Assembly: GCF_014873535.1 (NCBI RefSeq)
Contig: NZ_JADBEF010000001.1
Span: 4,712,001 to 4,776,000 of the forward strand
Length of the DNA stretch: 64,000 bases
Direction: 5' to 3'
Origin: Nonomuraea africana
Lineage (GTDB): Bacteria; Actinomycetota; Actinomycetes; Streptosporangiales; Streptosporangiaceae
Shown: in pieces, positions 1-7,926 of the stretch
Numbering within the stretch: position 1 is the first letter of the stretch
Layout of the letters: every line of letters starts with the position of its first letter
Made by a program: the position numbers and the translations under genes
The notes under the pieces: generated by a model
Databases searched by the model: none
Seen by the model: the letters and a program-made list of their open reading frames with translations, nothing else
What the model was told of the DNA's origin: nothing

Positions 1-1209
1 GCCGGAGGTGAAGTCCTCGAAGGCGATGGGCACGAACAGCGGGTTGTCGTAGCCGTTCGCCTCGAGCTCGGCCAGCCAGTCCGGCCAGATCGTGCGGATC
101 CAGACCGCTTCGAGGTTGCGGTTGGGGTTGCCGTTCTGGGTGTACATCGGGAACACCACGAGGTGCTCCAGGCCGTCGACGCGCTGGGTGTCGGGGTGGA
201 ACAGGTCGAGCGAGTCGAGGAAGTCGGGCACGCCGAGGCCCTGCTCGAGCCACTTGGCGAGGTCGGCCTGGACGGCCCGCAGGTAGGCCGCGTCGTGCGG
301 GAAGTAGCCCGACAGCTTGCCCACGAGGTCGGAGACGTAGCCGACGAGCGCGGCGCCCGCCTCCTTCTCCACCGGGATGGAGCCGTCCTTGACCTGGAGC
401 GGGCGCAACTCCTCCACGACGGACTTGAGCTGCGTGAACAGCTCGGCCTTGGCGCTGTCCCGCGCCCCGGCCGAGCGAGCGGGGGACGGCACGCGGGCCG
501 CCCACGTCACGACGTTGCCCCACAGGGTGCGGTGGTCGTAGTCGTCGATGGAGTCGTCGCCGAACAGGTCGGAGTCGGCGAACGCCACGACCTTGCCCTT
601 GCCGTACTCGACGGCGACGGCCAGCGGCGCGCCCGCGGGGTCGGCGGTCGCGGAGGTGGTGAACAACACGGTGGCGTCCTGACCCGCGGTCAGCACGCCC
701 GAGCGGTAGAAGCACGCGTTCTCGACGCCTGCGAGGAGACCGCCGCCGGCCGGGGTGCCGAGGACCCAGGTGGCCACGCCACGGTGGGAGTTGCCGGGGT
801 CGCGCACGGTGGTGTGGGTCACGCCGATGCCGAACCGGGCGAGCAGGTCGGCCAGGTTGTTGCCGTACTTGTCCTGCTCCTCCTCGGCCAGCACGATCAA
901 TCCGCCGCCGTTGGTCACGAAGGACTGGATGGCGTCCAGCTCCTCGGGGCTGAAGACCGGGCTGCCCTGGCCCGTGGTGCGCTCCCAGCGCTGCTGCGAC
1001 GGGTGGGCGATCACCAGGACGTCCTGCCCGGGCAGCGACTCCAGCCCGCCGGAGGTCACCTGATGCCCCAGGCGGCGCAGCAGGTCGGCCGCGCGCGCGT
1101 AGCTGTTGTCGTCGGGATGGGCGGGGTTCATCGCCTCGGCGGTCTCACGCCTGATCGTCCACGACTCGCTGTGCCCCTCGTCGAACAGCACCCTGGGGAA
1201 CGTTCGCAT
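1..1209 (-). CDS. DUF6421 family protein with N-terminal GATase1/ThuA-like domain, C-terminus outside window
   Basis: 403 codons are visible and the reading frame runs off the left edge. The start is ATG, with a CAGGAG ribosome site 6 nt upstream. Residues 1 to about 240 look like a DUF4350/ThuA-type glutamine-amidotransferase-fold domain: LFDEGHSESW near the start, DVLVIAHPSQ, a GGGLIVLAEEEQDKYGNN stretch, and GKVVAFADSDLFGDDSI. From about residue 250 the sequence follows the DUF6421 pattern as I remember it, with VKDGSIPVEKEAG, GYFPHDAAYLRAV, GVPDFLDSLDLFHPD, HLVVFPMYTQNGNPNRNLEAVW and FVPIAFEDFTSG. DUF6421 has no established function. The amidotransferase-like part shows no obvious catalytic Cys-His pair, so it is probably a sensing or scaffolding module. 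The gene is divergent from the membrane protein at 1375. Family assignment is good; function is unknown. Confidence 0.72.
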   Translation of the reverse strand, partial: MRTFPRVLFDEGHSESWTIRRETAEAMNPAHPDDNSYARAADLLRRLGHQVTSGGLESLPGQDVLVIAHPSQQRWERTTGQGSPVFSPEELDAIQSFVTNGGGLIVLAEEEQDKYGNNLADLLARFGIGVTHTTVRDPGNSHRGVATWVLGTPAGGGLLAGVENACFYRSGVLTAGQDATVLFTTSATADPAGAPLAVAVEYGKGKVVAFADSDLFGDDSIDDYDHRTLWGNVVTWAARVPSPARSAGARDSAKAELFTQLKSVVEELRPLQVKDGSIPVEKEAGAALVGYVSDLVGKLSGYFPHDAAYLRAVQADLAKWLEQGLGVPDFLDSLDLFHPDTQRVDGLEHLVVFPMYTQNGNPNRNLEAVWIRTIWPDWLAELEANGYDNPLFVPIAFEDFTSG

Positions 1210-1361
1210 GAAAATCTCCTGGAATAGAAGCCATCTAACGAAAAATATACACACAGAACGGGCATGCACCGCCATACCCTCCCGAATCGCGAGACAGCCC
1301 TCCTCCTGCGGAGGGAGAGCGGGTCGGCCCATGGACGGACGACCCGCGGACCGCGACTGCC

Positions 1362-1374
1362 TAGCGTGCCTGGC
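1362..1374 (+). promoter_or_regulatory. Leaderless-type promoter: TAGCGT box directly before the start at 1375
   Basis: TAGCGT at 1362-1367 ends 7 nt before ATG 1375 and no purine-rich ribosome site lies between. This geometry places the transcript start at the start codon. The rest of 1210-1361, between the divergent genes, contains an AT-rich patch (around 1240-1255), unusual for this window and a plausible promoter element for the minus-strand gene at 1209. Confidence 0.5.
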
Positions 1375-2079
1375 ATGCTCAACAACCAGGTCACCTTCCG
1401 CAGAGTCGGATCGGGCGCGCTGCTCGTCGTCGCCCCCCTGTTCCAGGCGATCGCCGTCGTCGTCGACCCGGGCACGTGGGGAGACGACAGGGAGGCGGTC
1501 AGCTTCGGCGTCAATCCCACACTCGCCCAGATCCAGTCGGCGCTCTACCACTGGAGCTGGCTGCTGATGGCGGTGGCCGCGCTCGGCCTCGCGCACCTCA
1601 CCAGGCAGCGGTGCACCAGGCTGGGACACGTGTCCGCCGCCCTGACCGTGGTGGGGTACAGCTCGCTGTCCGGCATGCTGATCATCGATCCGGTGGAGTG
1701 GTGGCTGGGCAGGCACTACCCGCCCGAGCGGGCCCAGCAGATCATGGACGAGATGCTGGACCTGCCGATCACGGTCGGCGCGTTCCAGCTGCCGTGGATG
1801 TTCCTCGGACTCGTCGGGCTCCCGCTGCTGACCGTGGCGGTGTGGCGGACCGGGTTCGTCGGGTGGTGGGTGCCGCTCGTGGTGACGGCCGGGTACCTGG
1901 GATCGTTCGCGGTGCCGTACGGGCCGCTGATCGTGCCGTTCTGGTCAGTCCCCGTGGTGGCGCTCGGCTGGGTCGGGGTGAAGATCCTCAGGATGGGCGA
2001 CGAGGCGTGGGCCGCGTACTACCCGATGGCGGCGCCCGGCCGCACGACGCCGGACTCGTACGCGAACACGACCGCCTGA
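1375..2079 (+). CDS. Multi-pass integral membrane protein, unknown function
   Basis: 234 residues. I start at ATG 1375 (MLNNQVTFRR) rather than at an upstream in-frame codon at 1264, because a TAGCGT box sits 7 nt before it and the extra upstream residues are Arg-rich and non-membranous. About six hydrophobic helices are visible (for example residues 11-31, 61-80, 90-112, 150-172, 176-198 and 205-225), and the pattern resembles small DUF4386-like actinobacterial membrane proteins. The C-terminus overlaps the convergent response regulator by 61 nt. No catalytic motif is visible and no function is proposed. Confidence 0.7.
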   Translation: MLNNQVTFRRVGSGALLVVAPLFQAIAVVVDPGTWGDDREAVSFGVNPTLAQIQSALYHWSWLLMAVAALGLAHLTRQRCTRLGHVSAALTVVGYSSLSGMLIIDPVEWWLGRHYPPERAQQIMDEMLDLPITVGAFQLPWMFLGLVGLPLLTVAVWRTGFVGWWVPLVVTAGYLGSFAVPYGPLIVPFWSVPVVALGWVGVKILRMGDEAWAAYYPMAAPGRTTPDSYANTTA

Positions 2080-2681
2080 GCGCGGTCGCGCAGGCCCAGC
2101 TTCATCAGCACGCGTGCCACGTGCGTCTTCACCGTGGCCTCGCCGACGAACAGCTCACGGGCGATCTCGGCGTTGGTGAGGCCCCTGGCCAGCAGGCGCA
2201 GGACCTCCAGCTCGCGCGGGGTCAGCTCGGCCAGCTGGGGCGGCGGCGAGGGGTCGTGCCTTCCCGCGAAGGAGGCGATGACGCGGCTGGTCACCGCCGG
2301 GTCGAGCAGGGCGTCACCGGAGTGCACCACCCTGATCGCCTCCACCAGCTGCTCGGGCGGCGAGACCTTGAGCAGGAAGCCGCTGGTGCCCGCGCGCAGC
2401 GCCGCGTAGAGGTTCTCGTCGGTGTCGAAGGTCGTCAGCATCACGACCTTGGGCGGCGCCGGATCCTCGAGGATCCGCTGCGCCGCGGCCAGACCGTCCA
2501 TGCGCGGCATGGAGATGTCCATCAGCACGATGTCAGGGCGGGTCCGCCTGACCACCGCGAGTGCCTCCAGGCCGTCGGCGGCCTCGCCGACGACGTCCAT
2601 GCCCTCCTCGCTGTCGACGACCATGCGAAGGCCCACCCTGACCATGGCCTGGTCGTCCGCGATGACGATTCGAATGCCCAC
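2019..2681 (-). CDS. NarL/FixJ-type response regulator, orphan
   Basis: 220 residues. The receiver domain spans about 1-120, with the acidic pair D9-D10, phosphoacceptor D55 (VLMDISMPRMDG), the conserved Thr in VVMLTTF and the Lys in GFLLK. A LuxR-type helix-turn-helix lies at about 150-210 (LTPRELEVLRLLARGLTNAEIA, VKTHVARVLMKL). The GTG start at 2681 is preceded by TAATCT with a 6-nt gap, so the transcript is probably leaderless. No histidine kinase is adjacent. The Ser/Thr kinase gene just upstream on the same strand is separated by 63 nt and is not an obvious phosphodonor. A DNA-binding transcription factor is near certain; its target genes are unknown. Confidence 0.93.
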   Translation of the reverse strand: MGIRIVIADDQAMVRVGLRMVVDSEEGMDVVGEAADGLEALAVVRRTRPDIVLMDISMPRMDGLAAAQRILEDPAPPKVVMLTTFDTDENLYAALRAGTSGFLLKVSPPEQLVEAIRVVHSGDALLDPAVTSRVIASFAGRHDPSPPPQLAELTPRELEVLRLLARGLTNAEIARELFVGEATVKTHVARVLMKLGLRDRAQAVVFAYESGVVRPGAAIG

Positions 2682-2744
2682 ACGCGGAGATTAGACGTTT
2701 CGCGCCCTTTTGCCCATGGGGGTACAGCGGCCTCCAAGTCAGGC

Positions 2745-4331
2745 TCAAGTCAGCGCGACGCTCTCCCTGATCTTCGCCAGCAGGGCGGGGTCGCAGGCGC
2801 TCTCGGCACAGAAGTAGAGCAGGAGCGCGGGCCTGGTCGGCGTTTCGACGAGGTAGCCGGTCACCCTGAGCTGGCCGGTGTTGTCCGGGCCGCGCAGGTA
2901 GCCCTCGAACCGCGTGGCCGTACGGCCCCCGACCAGGTCGCCGGCGAGGGGGGCGGTGAAGGTCACCTTGCCGGGGAGCATGGTGTTGAGCGTGTCCTGC
3001 ATGGTCTGCAGGTCGGCCTTGGGATCGAAGGTGTCGGCCAGCTGCACGTAGAGGCCGGTGGCGTCGGCCGGATCGAGCGCGTTGACCTCGCGCCAGTCGG
3101 CGCCGGGCCCCGCGACGAACAGCGACTCGAACTGCGCGGCGCGCGGCGAGGCGAGCGCGAACAGGTCCACGTGGGTCTTCGCGGTCCAGTCGTCGGGGTA
3201 CTCGAAGGTCATCGGCACTGCGGCGGTCGGTTTGTAGGTCTGCGTGCCCTCGCCCATGTTGGACAGCACGAGCAGCACCGCGAGCGCGATCGCGGGGACG
3301 GCGGTCGCGATCCCGATGAGGATGGCGGGCAGCCTGCGCTTCCGCGCCCTGGCGGGTTTGGGCGACGAGGGCGGCTTGGGGGCCCTGGTCGGCTTCGCCG
3401 CCTTCTGCTTCGGCGCCTTGGGCTGCTTCGGCCGCTTGGCCGGCGCCGGCGCCGGCTGCTGGGGCTGGGTCGGCGCGACCTGGCCGCTGATGGCGTCGCG
3501 CAGGGCGCCGACGAAGGCCGTGCAGGACGGATAGCGCTGCTCGGGCGACTTCGCCATCGCCTTCATCATCACCCCGTCCACCTCCAGCGGCAGCTCGGGG
3601 CGCAGTTGCGACAGCGGCGGCGGCGACTCGGCCAGGTGCGCCCACAGCAGCGCGACGTCGTTGTCCCTCTCGAAGGGCATCCGGCCGGCCAGGGCCTCGT
3701 AGACGACGCAGGCCAGCGCGTACTGGTCGGCGCAGCCGTCGATGTGCTCCTTGTTGATCTGCTCGGGCGACATGTACCGGGGCGTGCCGATGAACTGGTC
3801 GGTCTGGGTCAGTCCCGAGATCGACGTGCGGTGCTTGGTGATGCCGAAGTCGGTCAGGTAGACGTGCTGGCTGGCTCCCTCGCCCGCGAGCAGGATGTTG
3901 GCGGGCTTCACGTCGCGGTGGATCAGATCGTGGGCGTGGGCGGCGTCAAGCGCGGCGGCCACCTGCGCGGCGATGCTGTTGACCTGGGCGATCGGTATCG
4001 GCCCCCGGTCGTAGATGAGGCGGCGCAGGTCCATTCCGTCCACGTAGCGCATGGCGATGTAGAGCACGCCGTGGTCGTCGGAGTTGGCCTCGTAGATCGG
4101 GATGATATTGGGGTGCTCGATGCTGGAGGCGGTTCTCGACTCCAGGATGAAGCGCTGACGGAACCGGTCGTCGACGGCGAGGATCGGGTTGAGGATCTTC
4201 AGTGCCACCCTGCGGTTCAGCCTCGGATCGAGGGCGAGGTAGACCACCGCCATGCCGCCTTTGCCGATGACGTCCTCGATGTAGTACCCAGCGACCTCCT
4301 GGCCGATCAGGGCTCTCTCGTTCACGTGCAT
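2745..4331 (-). CDS. Membrane-anchored Hanks-type Ser/Thr protein kinase with extracytoplasmic domain
   Basis: 528 residues. The kinase domain occupies about 17-285: glycine loop GKGGMAVVY (23-31), VALK Lys45, Glu64, HRD Asp140 (LIHRDVKPANILL), DFG Asp161 and GTPRYMSPE. All catalytic residues are present. A Pro/Lys-rich juxtamembrane linker (about 285-333) leads to one transmembrane helix (about 334-357). The extracytoplasmic domain of about 170 residues is not a PASTA repeat; it resembles the lipoprotein-like sensor domains of actinobacterial kinases (FEYPDDWTAKTHVDLFALASP). The start ATG overlaps the stop of the upstream gene as TGATG, so translation of the two is coupled. Substrate unknown; the coupled trypsin-fold protein is the first candidate partner. 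Confidence 0.92.
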   Translation of the reverse strand: MHVNERALIGQEVAGYYIEDVIGKGGMAVVYLALDPRLNRRVALKILNPILAVDDRFRQRFILESRTASSIEHPNIIPIYEANSDDHGVLYIAMRYVDGMDLRRLIYDRGPIPIAQVNSIAAQVAAALDAAHAHDLIHRDVKPANILLAGEGASQHVYLTDFGITKHRTSISGLTQTDQFIGTPRYMSPEQINKEHIDGCADQYALACVVYEALAGRMPFERDNDVALLWAHLAESPPPLSQLRPELPLEVDGVMMKAMAKSPEQRYPSCTAFVGALRDAISGQVAPTQPQQPAPAPAKRPKQPKAPKQKAAKPTRAPKPPSSPKPARARKRRLPAILIGIATAVPAIALAVLLVLSNMGEGTQTYKPTAAVPMTFEYPDDWTAKTHVDLFALASPRAAQFESLFVAGPGADWREVNALDPADATGLYVQLADTFDPKADLQTMQDTLNTMLPGKVTFTAPLAGDLVGGRTATRFEGYLRGPDNTGQLRVTGYLVETPTRPALLLYFCAESACDPALLAKIRESVALT

Positions 4332-5827
4332 CACGTTTCGATCGGGTGGCCGCAGTAGCCACAGAACCGGTGCGCGGGGCCCAGTTTCATGCCGCAGGAC
4401 ACACAGAACTTGACCTGTGGCTGCACCTGTGGCTGTTGTGCGGTCAGCACAGGTTGCGGTTGCGGTTGATGCGGAGTGACGCCGGGGAACGTCGGGGAAC
4501 GTCTGTGCATCACGGTCGGGCTGGCGCCGTCCTCGGGCGGCGGCGATGACGACGGGACCGAGACCAGCGCCGGCGCCTCCTCTTCCTCCTCGGGCCCGGT
4601 CCTCCGACGCCACCACACCAGCAGCCCGACAACGAGCGCGATGGCCAGCAGGGCGGCGGCCGCGGCGATGAACGGCCACAGCGGGATCGTGGTGCTCTCG
4701 GGCGCGGCCTTGCGGACGCCGATGTCCTCGGCGCTGCCCTTCTTCGCCAGCGACTCCTTCAGGTGCGCCGCGGCCACGGGCTGCCCGGGGTAGAGATCGA
4801 GCACGCGCTGGAAGGCGGGCGCCGCGTCGGTGTAGTTCTTGGTGTGGAAGCGGGTGAGCGCGGCCTCGAAGGCGGCGTCGAGCGGACCTCTGCGCGGTGC
4901 GACCTTCGCCGCCGCCAGCGCGGAGGTGATCTCGCGGACGCCGATCATCCTGGCGTCGTTGCCGCCGCCGATGAGCATCCCGATGACGTGGCCGTCCTTG
5001 TCGCCGATCACGGGCGCGCCGAGCATGCCCTGATCGATGAGCTTGCCGAGCTTGACCGGCTCGTTGACCTTCTTCTTGGGGTCGGCGAAGGTGCGTCCGC
5101 CCTCACCGGCGCCGCCCTGGCCCAGGTGGGCGATGTCGATCTTGGGCGGCCGGTTGGGGGCCGGCCTGCCGAGGAAGCCGGTGACCGAGGTGGGCGCACC
5201 CGCCTTGTCCGGCACCTTGTCGGCCAGTGGCGCGGTGGGCAGCCCCACGCCGCCGTCGGCGCGGGAGGTCGGCCTGAGCACCGCGGGGCTCTGCGGGGAG
5301 TCGCCGAGCTTGACGACCTCGGCCTTGAACCCGCGCCCGTCAGCCGGTGAGATGTTCGGGAAAACCGTGATGTCGGGCTTGATGTCGATCAGGCAGGTCG
5401 ACTTGTCGCTTGTTTTGTGGGCGTAGCAGAGCTCCAGGTGGTGGTTGAGCGTCTCGTCCTCGACCTCGTGCCTGTTGAAATCGACCGGGATCTTCGCCTT
5501 GTGGTAGTCGGCGAAAATCCTGTTCCCAGCGTAGATGTCCAGAGGCTTGTCGGTGTTGACCGCCTGGGTGAGCGTCACGATCCCGCCGTCGGGGTTGACG
5601 ACGATGCCGGTGCCCGTCCCGATCGGCACCTCGTAGCTGCGCTGGACGTGGAGCAGCTCGCCCACGTGGTCGAGCAGGGTGATATCGATCTTGGCCGTGG
5701 CCTCCACCCGCACCACCGCCGGTGTGACGAGGTCGGTGATGCCACTGGGGTGCTCGTGCGCCATGGCCAGGGGCGTGCTCACCAGGACGACGGCCACCGT
5801 CACCACAGACACTGTGAGACGTCTCAT
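4331..5827 (-). CDS. Secreted/membrane trypsin-fold protein lacking catalytic residues, with C-terminal zinc ribbon
   Basis: 498 residues. The signal peptide is at 1-23 (cleavage near AMAHE). Residues 25 to about 300 follow a chymotrypsin/HtrA-like order (TPAVVRVEATAK, GTGTGIVVNPDGGIVTLTQAV, LDQ-type GMLGAPVIGDKDGHVIGMLIGG), but the position of the catalytic His reads TLTQAV instead of TAAHV and the Ser motif reads GAP instead of GxSG/GNSG. A TPR-like stretch follows (FEAALTRFHTKNYTDAAPAFQRVLDLYPGQ), then one transmembrane helix (about 383-404), a Pro/Gln-rich cytoplasmic tail and a four-Cys zinc ribbon (C475, C478, C489, C492). Ribosome site GGGAG lies 6 nt before the ATG. The kinase gene overlaps its stop codon. 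I infer a sensor or scaffold rather than a protease. Confidence 0.75.
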   Translation of the reverse strand: MRRLTVSVVTVAVVLVSTPLAMAHEHPSGITDLVTPAVVRVEATAKIDITLLDHVGELLHVQRSYEVPIGTGTGIVVNPDGGIVTLTQAVNTDKPLDIYAGNRIFADYHKAKIPVDFNRHEVEDETLNHHLELCYAHKTSDKSTCLIDIKPDITVFPNISPADGRGFKAEVVKLGDSPQSPAVLRPTSRADGGVGLPTAPLADKVPDKAGAPTSVTGFLGRPAPNRPPKIDIAHLGQGGAGEGGRTFADPKKKVNEPVKLGKLIDQGMLGAPVIGDKDGHVIGMLIGGGNDARMIGVREITSALAAAKVAPRRGPLDAAFEAALTRFHTKNYTDAAPAFQRVLDLYPGQPVAAAHLKESLAKKGSAEDIGVRKAAPESTTIPLWPFIAAAAALLAIALVVGLLVWWRRRTGPEEEEEAPALVSVPSSSPPPEDGASPTVMHRRSPTFPGVTPHQPQPQPVLTAQQPQVQPQVKFCVSCGMKLGPAHRFCGYCGHPIET

Positions 5828-5884
5828 CGTGAGCTCCCTACATGCGATAACACCAGCCTGCCCCCGGCACGCGGAAAGTCAATC

Positions 5885-5913
5885 GTGACAAGCGCTTGCT
5901 TGAGTCCTACGGT
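5885..5913 (+). promoter_or_regulatory. hyuAB promoter with CAAGCGCTTG operator-like palindrome
   Basis: A -35-like GTGACA (5885-5890) and -10 TACGGT (5908-5913) are separated by 17 nt. The perfect 10-bp palindrome CAAGCGCTTG at 5889-5898 overlaps the end of the -35 and the spacer, a normal position for repression. The same palindrome or a near copy occurs at 17808, 18621 and 21968. Confidence 0.6.
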
Positions 5914-5919
5914 GTCGGC

Positions 5920-7926
5920 GTGGCCTACCAGATCGGTGTTGATGTTGGTGGAACTTTTACTGACGTCGTCTTGCGGGCTCCTCACGGCGAGATGTCCGTC
6001 GTCAAGTGCCTCAGTACTGCCGGCGACCCTCTCTCGGCCATCATGAGCGGTATCGCTCAGGTGCTCGGTAACGTTACGCCCGCGATGGTCACCAGGGTCG
6101 TGCACGCCACCACCCTGGCCACGAACGCGGTGCTGGAGCGCACCGGCGCGCGGGTGGCGTTCGTGACGACGAGGGGCTTCCGCTCCCTGATCCCGCTCGG
6201 CCGCTACGCGCGGGTCGAGGAGGACCGCTACGACCTGCGCTTCACCCCTCCCGTCCCGCCGGTTGCCGCCGAGGACTGCTTCGAGGTGGACGAACGCGTC
6301 GGCGCGGACGGCGCGGTGCTCACCCCGCTCTCCCCCGACTCGGTACGGCGGGCGGCCCGCGAGATCGCCGCCCGTGGCATCACCTCGGCCGCCGTGTGCC
6401 TGCTGCACTCCTACGCCAATCCCGCGCACGAGCGCCAGGTGGCCGAGCTGCTGCGGGAGTTCGTGCCGGACGTGGTGACGTCGTCGGAGGTGTGGCCGGA
6501 GCTCAGGGAGTACGAACGCGCCACGACAACCATCATGTCGGCCTATGTCGGGCCACTCATGGCGTCGTATCTGACCAGATTCCAGGCCGGTCTGTCCGCC
6601 CTCGGCATCACCGCCCCCGTGTACGTCATGGAGTCGGGCGGCGGCGTCATGTCGGCCGGCCAAGCGGCGCGGAGAGCGGTGGCGACGATCGAGTCCGGCC
6701 CCGCGGCGGGCGTGCTCGCCGCCTCGCTGACCGGGCACCCCGACGTGATCTCCTTCGACATGGGCGGCACCACCGCCAAGGCCTGTGTGATCAGGAACGG
6801 GCGGCCCGAGATCACCCACGAGTTCCACGTCGGCGGCAAGGGCAGCTTCGGCGGCCGTCGCGCCGGGACCGGCGTCCCCGTGCGGACCCCCGCCATCGAC
6901 CTGGCCGAGGTGGGCGCGGGCGGCGGCAGCATCGCCTGGGTGGACGTCGCGGGCGCGCTGCGCGTGGGCCCCCGCTCGGCCGGCTCCTCCCCCGGTCCCG
7001 CCTGTTACGGCCTGGGCGGCTCCGCCCCCACCGTCACGGACGCGAACCTGGTCCTCGGCTACCTCTCCCCTCGCTCCTTCACGGCCTTCCCGCTCTCGGC
7101 CGAGCTCGCGGAGAAGGCCGTGGACCGGGTGGCGGGGACGCTCGGGGTGACGCGGGAGGCGGCGGCGCATGCCGTCCACGAGATCGTCGGGGCGACCATG
7201 GGATCGGCGGTGCACGTGGTGACCGTGCAGCGCGGGATCGACCCTCGGGGGTTCGTGCTGGTGGCCTTCGGCGGCGCGGGCCCGATGCACGCCGCCAGGG
7301 TGGCCGAGCGGTTCGGCATCGACACCGTCGTGGTGCCGGCCCTGTGCGGGGTGGCGTCGGCGGCGGGCCTGCTGGCGGGCGAGCTGTCCACCGAGCGCGT
7401 GCTGTCGGCCCTGTCGGCGCAGGACCCGGACGCGGTGTTCGCCGGACTGGAGGCCGCCGCCCGGGCCGACCTCGGGGTCGCGCGGGACGCGGCCGACGTG
7501 CGGGTGGAACGCTCGGTCGACGTCCGCTTCCGCGGGCAGGCGCACGAGCTCACCGTGCCCTGGGGCCCGTCCGTGGACTCAGCGTTCTTCCTGAGATATC
7601 AGCAGGTGTACGGCATCGCGCAGGAAGGCGAGATCGAGCTCGTCAGCTTCCGCCTGCGCCTCACCGTCCCGGCCGGGGACCGGTCCCCTGGCCCGCCCGG
7701 CACCAGGGAGGGCCCCGCCGGCGAGCGGGCCGCCACCCGCCTCGCCTACTTCGCCGAGTGCGGCGGCTACGTCGACGTCCCCGTGCTCACCCGCGCCACC
7801 ATGGGCGCCGCCCGGGGTCCCGCCATCGTCGAGGACCCGGAGTCGACCATCGTCGTCCCGCCGGGCTGGAGCGCGGTCCCGGCCCCCGACGGGTCCGTCA
7901 CGCTCACCAGGGAGGCCGGCGCGTGA
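5920..7926 (+). CDS. hyuA: Hydantoinase/oxoprolinase family protein, subunit A
   Basis: 668 residues from GTG 5920, which lies 6 nt after TACGGT; the TTG at 5896 would place the promoter inside the gene. The N-terminal Hydant_A_N part begins IGVDVGGTFTDV, and a second ASKHA-type ATPase motif is SFDMGGTTAKACVI near residue 290. ATTLATNAVLER, ESGPAAGV and FGGAGPMHA are typical of HyuA, acetophenone carboxylase and 5-oxoprolinase subunits. In this family ATP hydrolysis drives opening of a cyclic imide/lactam or carboxylation; the substrate cannot be read from sequence. hyuB overlaps by 4 nt (GTGA). No transporter is in the operon. The promoter carries the palindrome shared with three other units. 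Confidence 0.9.
   Translation: MAYQIGVDVGGTFTDVVLRAPHGEMSVVKCLSTAGDPLSAIMSGIAQVLGNVTPAMVTRVVHATTLATNAVLERTGARVAFVTTRGFRSLIPLGRYARVEEDRYDLRFTPPVPPVAAEDCFEVDERVGADGAVLTPLSPDSVRRAAREIAARGITSAAVCLLHSYANPAHERQVAELLREFVPDVVTSSEVWPELREYERATTTIMSAYVGPLMASYLTRFQAGLSALGITAPVYVMESGGGVMSAGQAARRAVATIESGPAAGVLAASLTGHPDVISFDMGGTTAKACVIRNGRPEITHEFHVGGKGSFGGRRAGTGVPVRTPAIDLAEVGAGGGSIAWVDVAGALRVGPRSAGSSPGPACYGLGGSAPTVTDANLVLGYLSPRSFTAFPLSAELAEKAVDRVAGTLGVTREAAAHAVHEIVGATMGSAVHVVTVQRGIDPRGFVLVAFGGAGPMHAARVAERFGIDTVVVPALCGVASAAGLLAGELSTERVLSALSAQDPDAVFAGLEAAARADLGVARDAADVRVERSVDVRFRGQAHELTVPWGPSVDSAFFLRYQQVYGIAQEGEIELVSFRLRLTVPAGDRSPGPPGTREGPAGERAATRLAYFAECGGYVDVPVLTRATMGAARGPAIVEDPESTIVVPPGWSAVPAPDGSVTLTREAGA

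Noticed and set aside
1476..4358. Very long plus-strand open frame (960 codons)
   Set aside because: It is the GC-rich shadow of the response regulator and kinase genes on the minus strand; its product is Gly/Arg/His-rich with no domain, while the minus strand shows catalytic motifs.
5889..5898. Calling the shared palindrome a KstR2 site
   Set aside because: The layout agrees, but no cholesterol-ring catabolic gene is present and no regulator is encoded beside any site, so naming the regulator would be unsupported.
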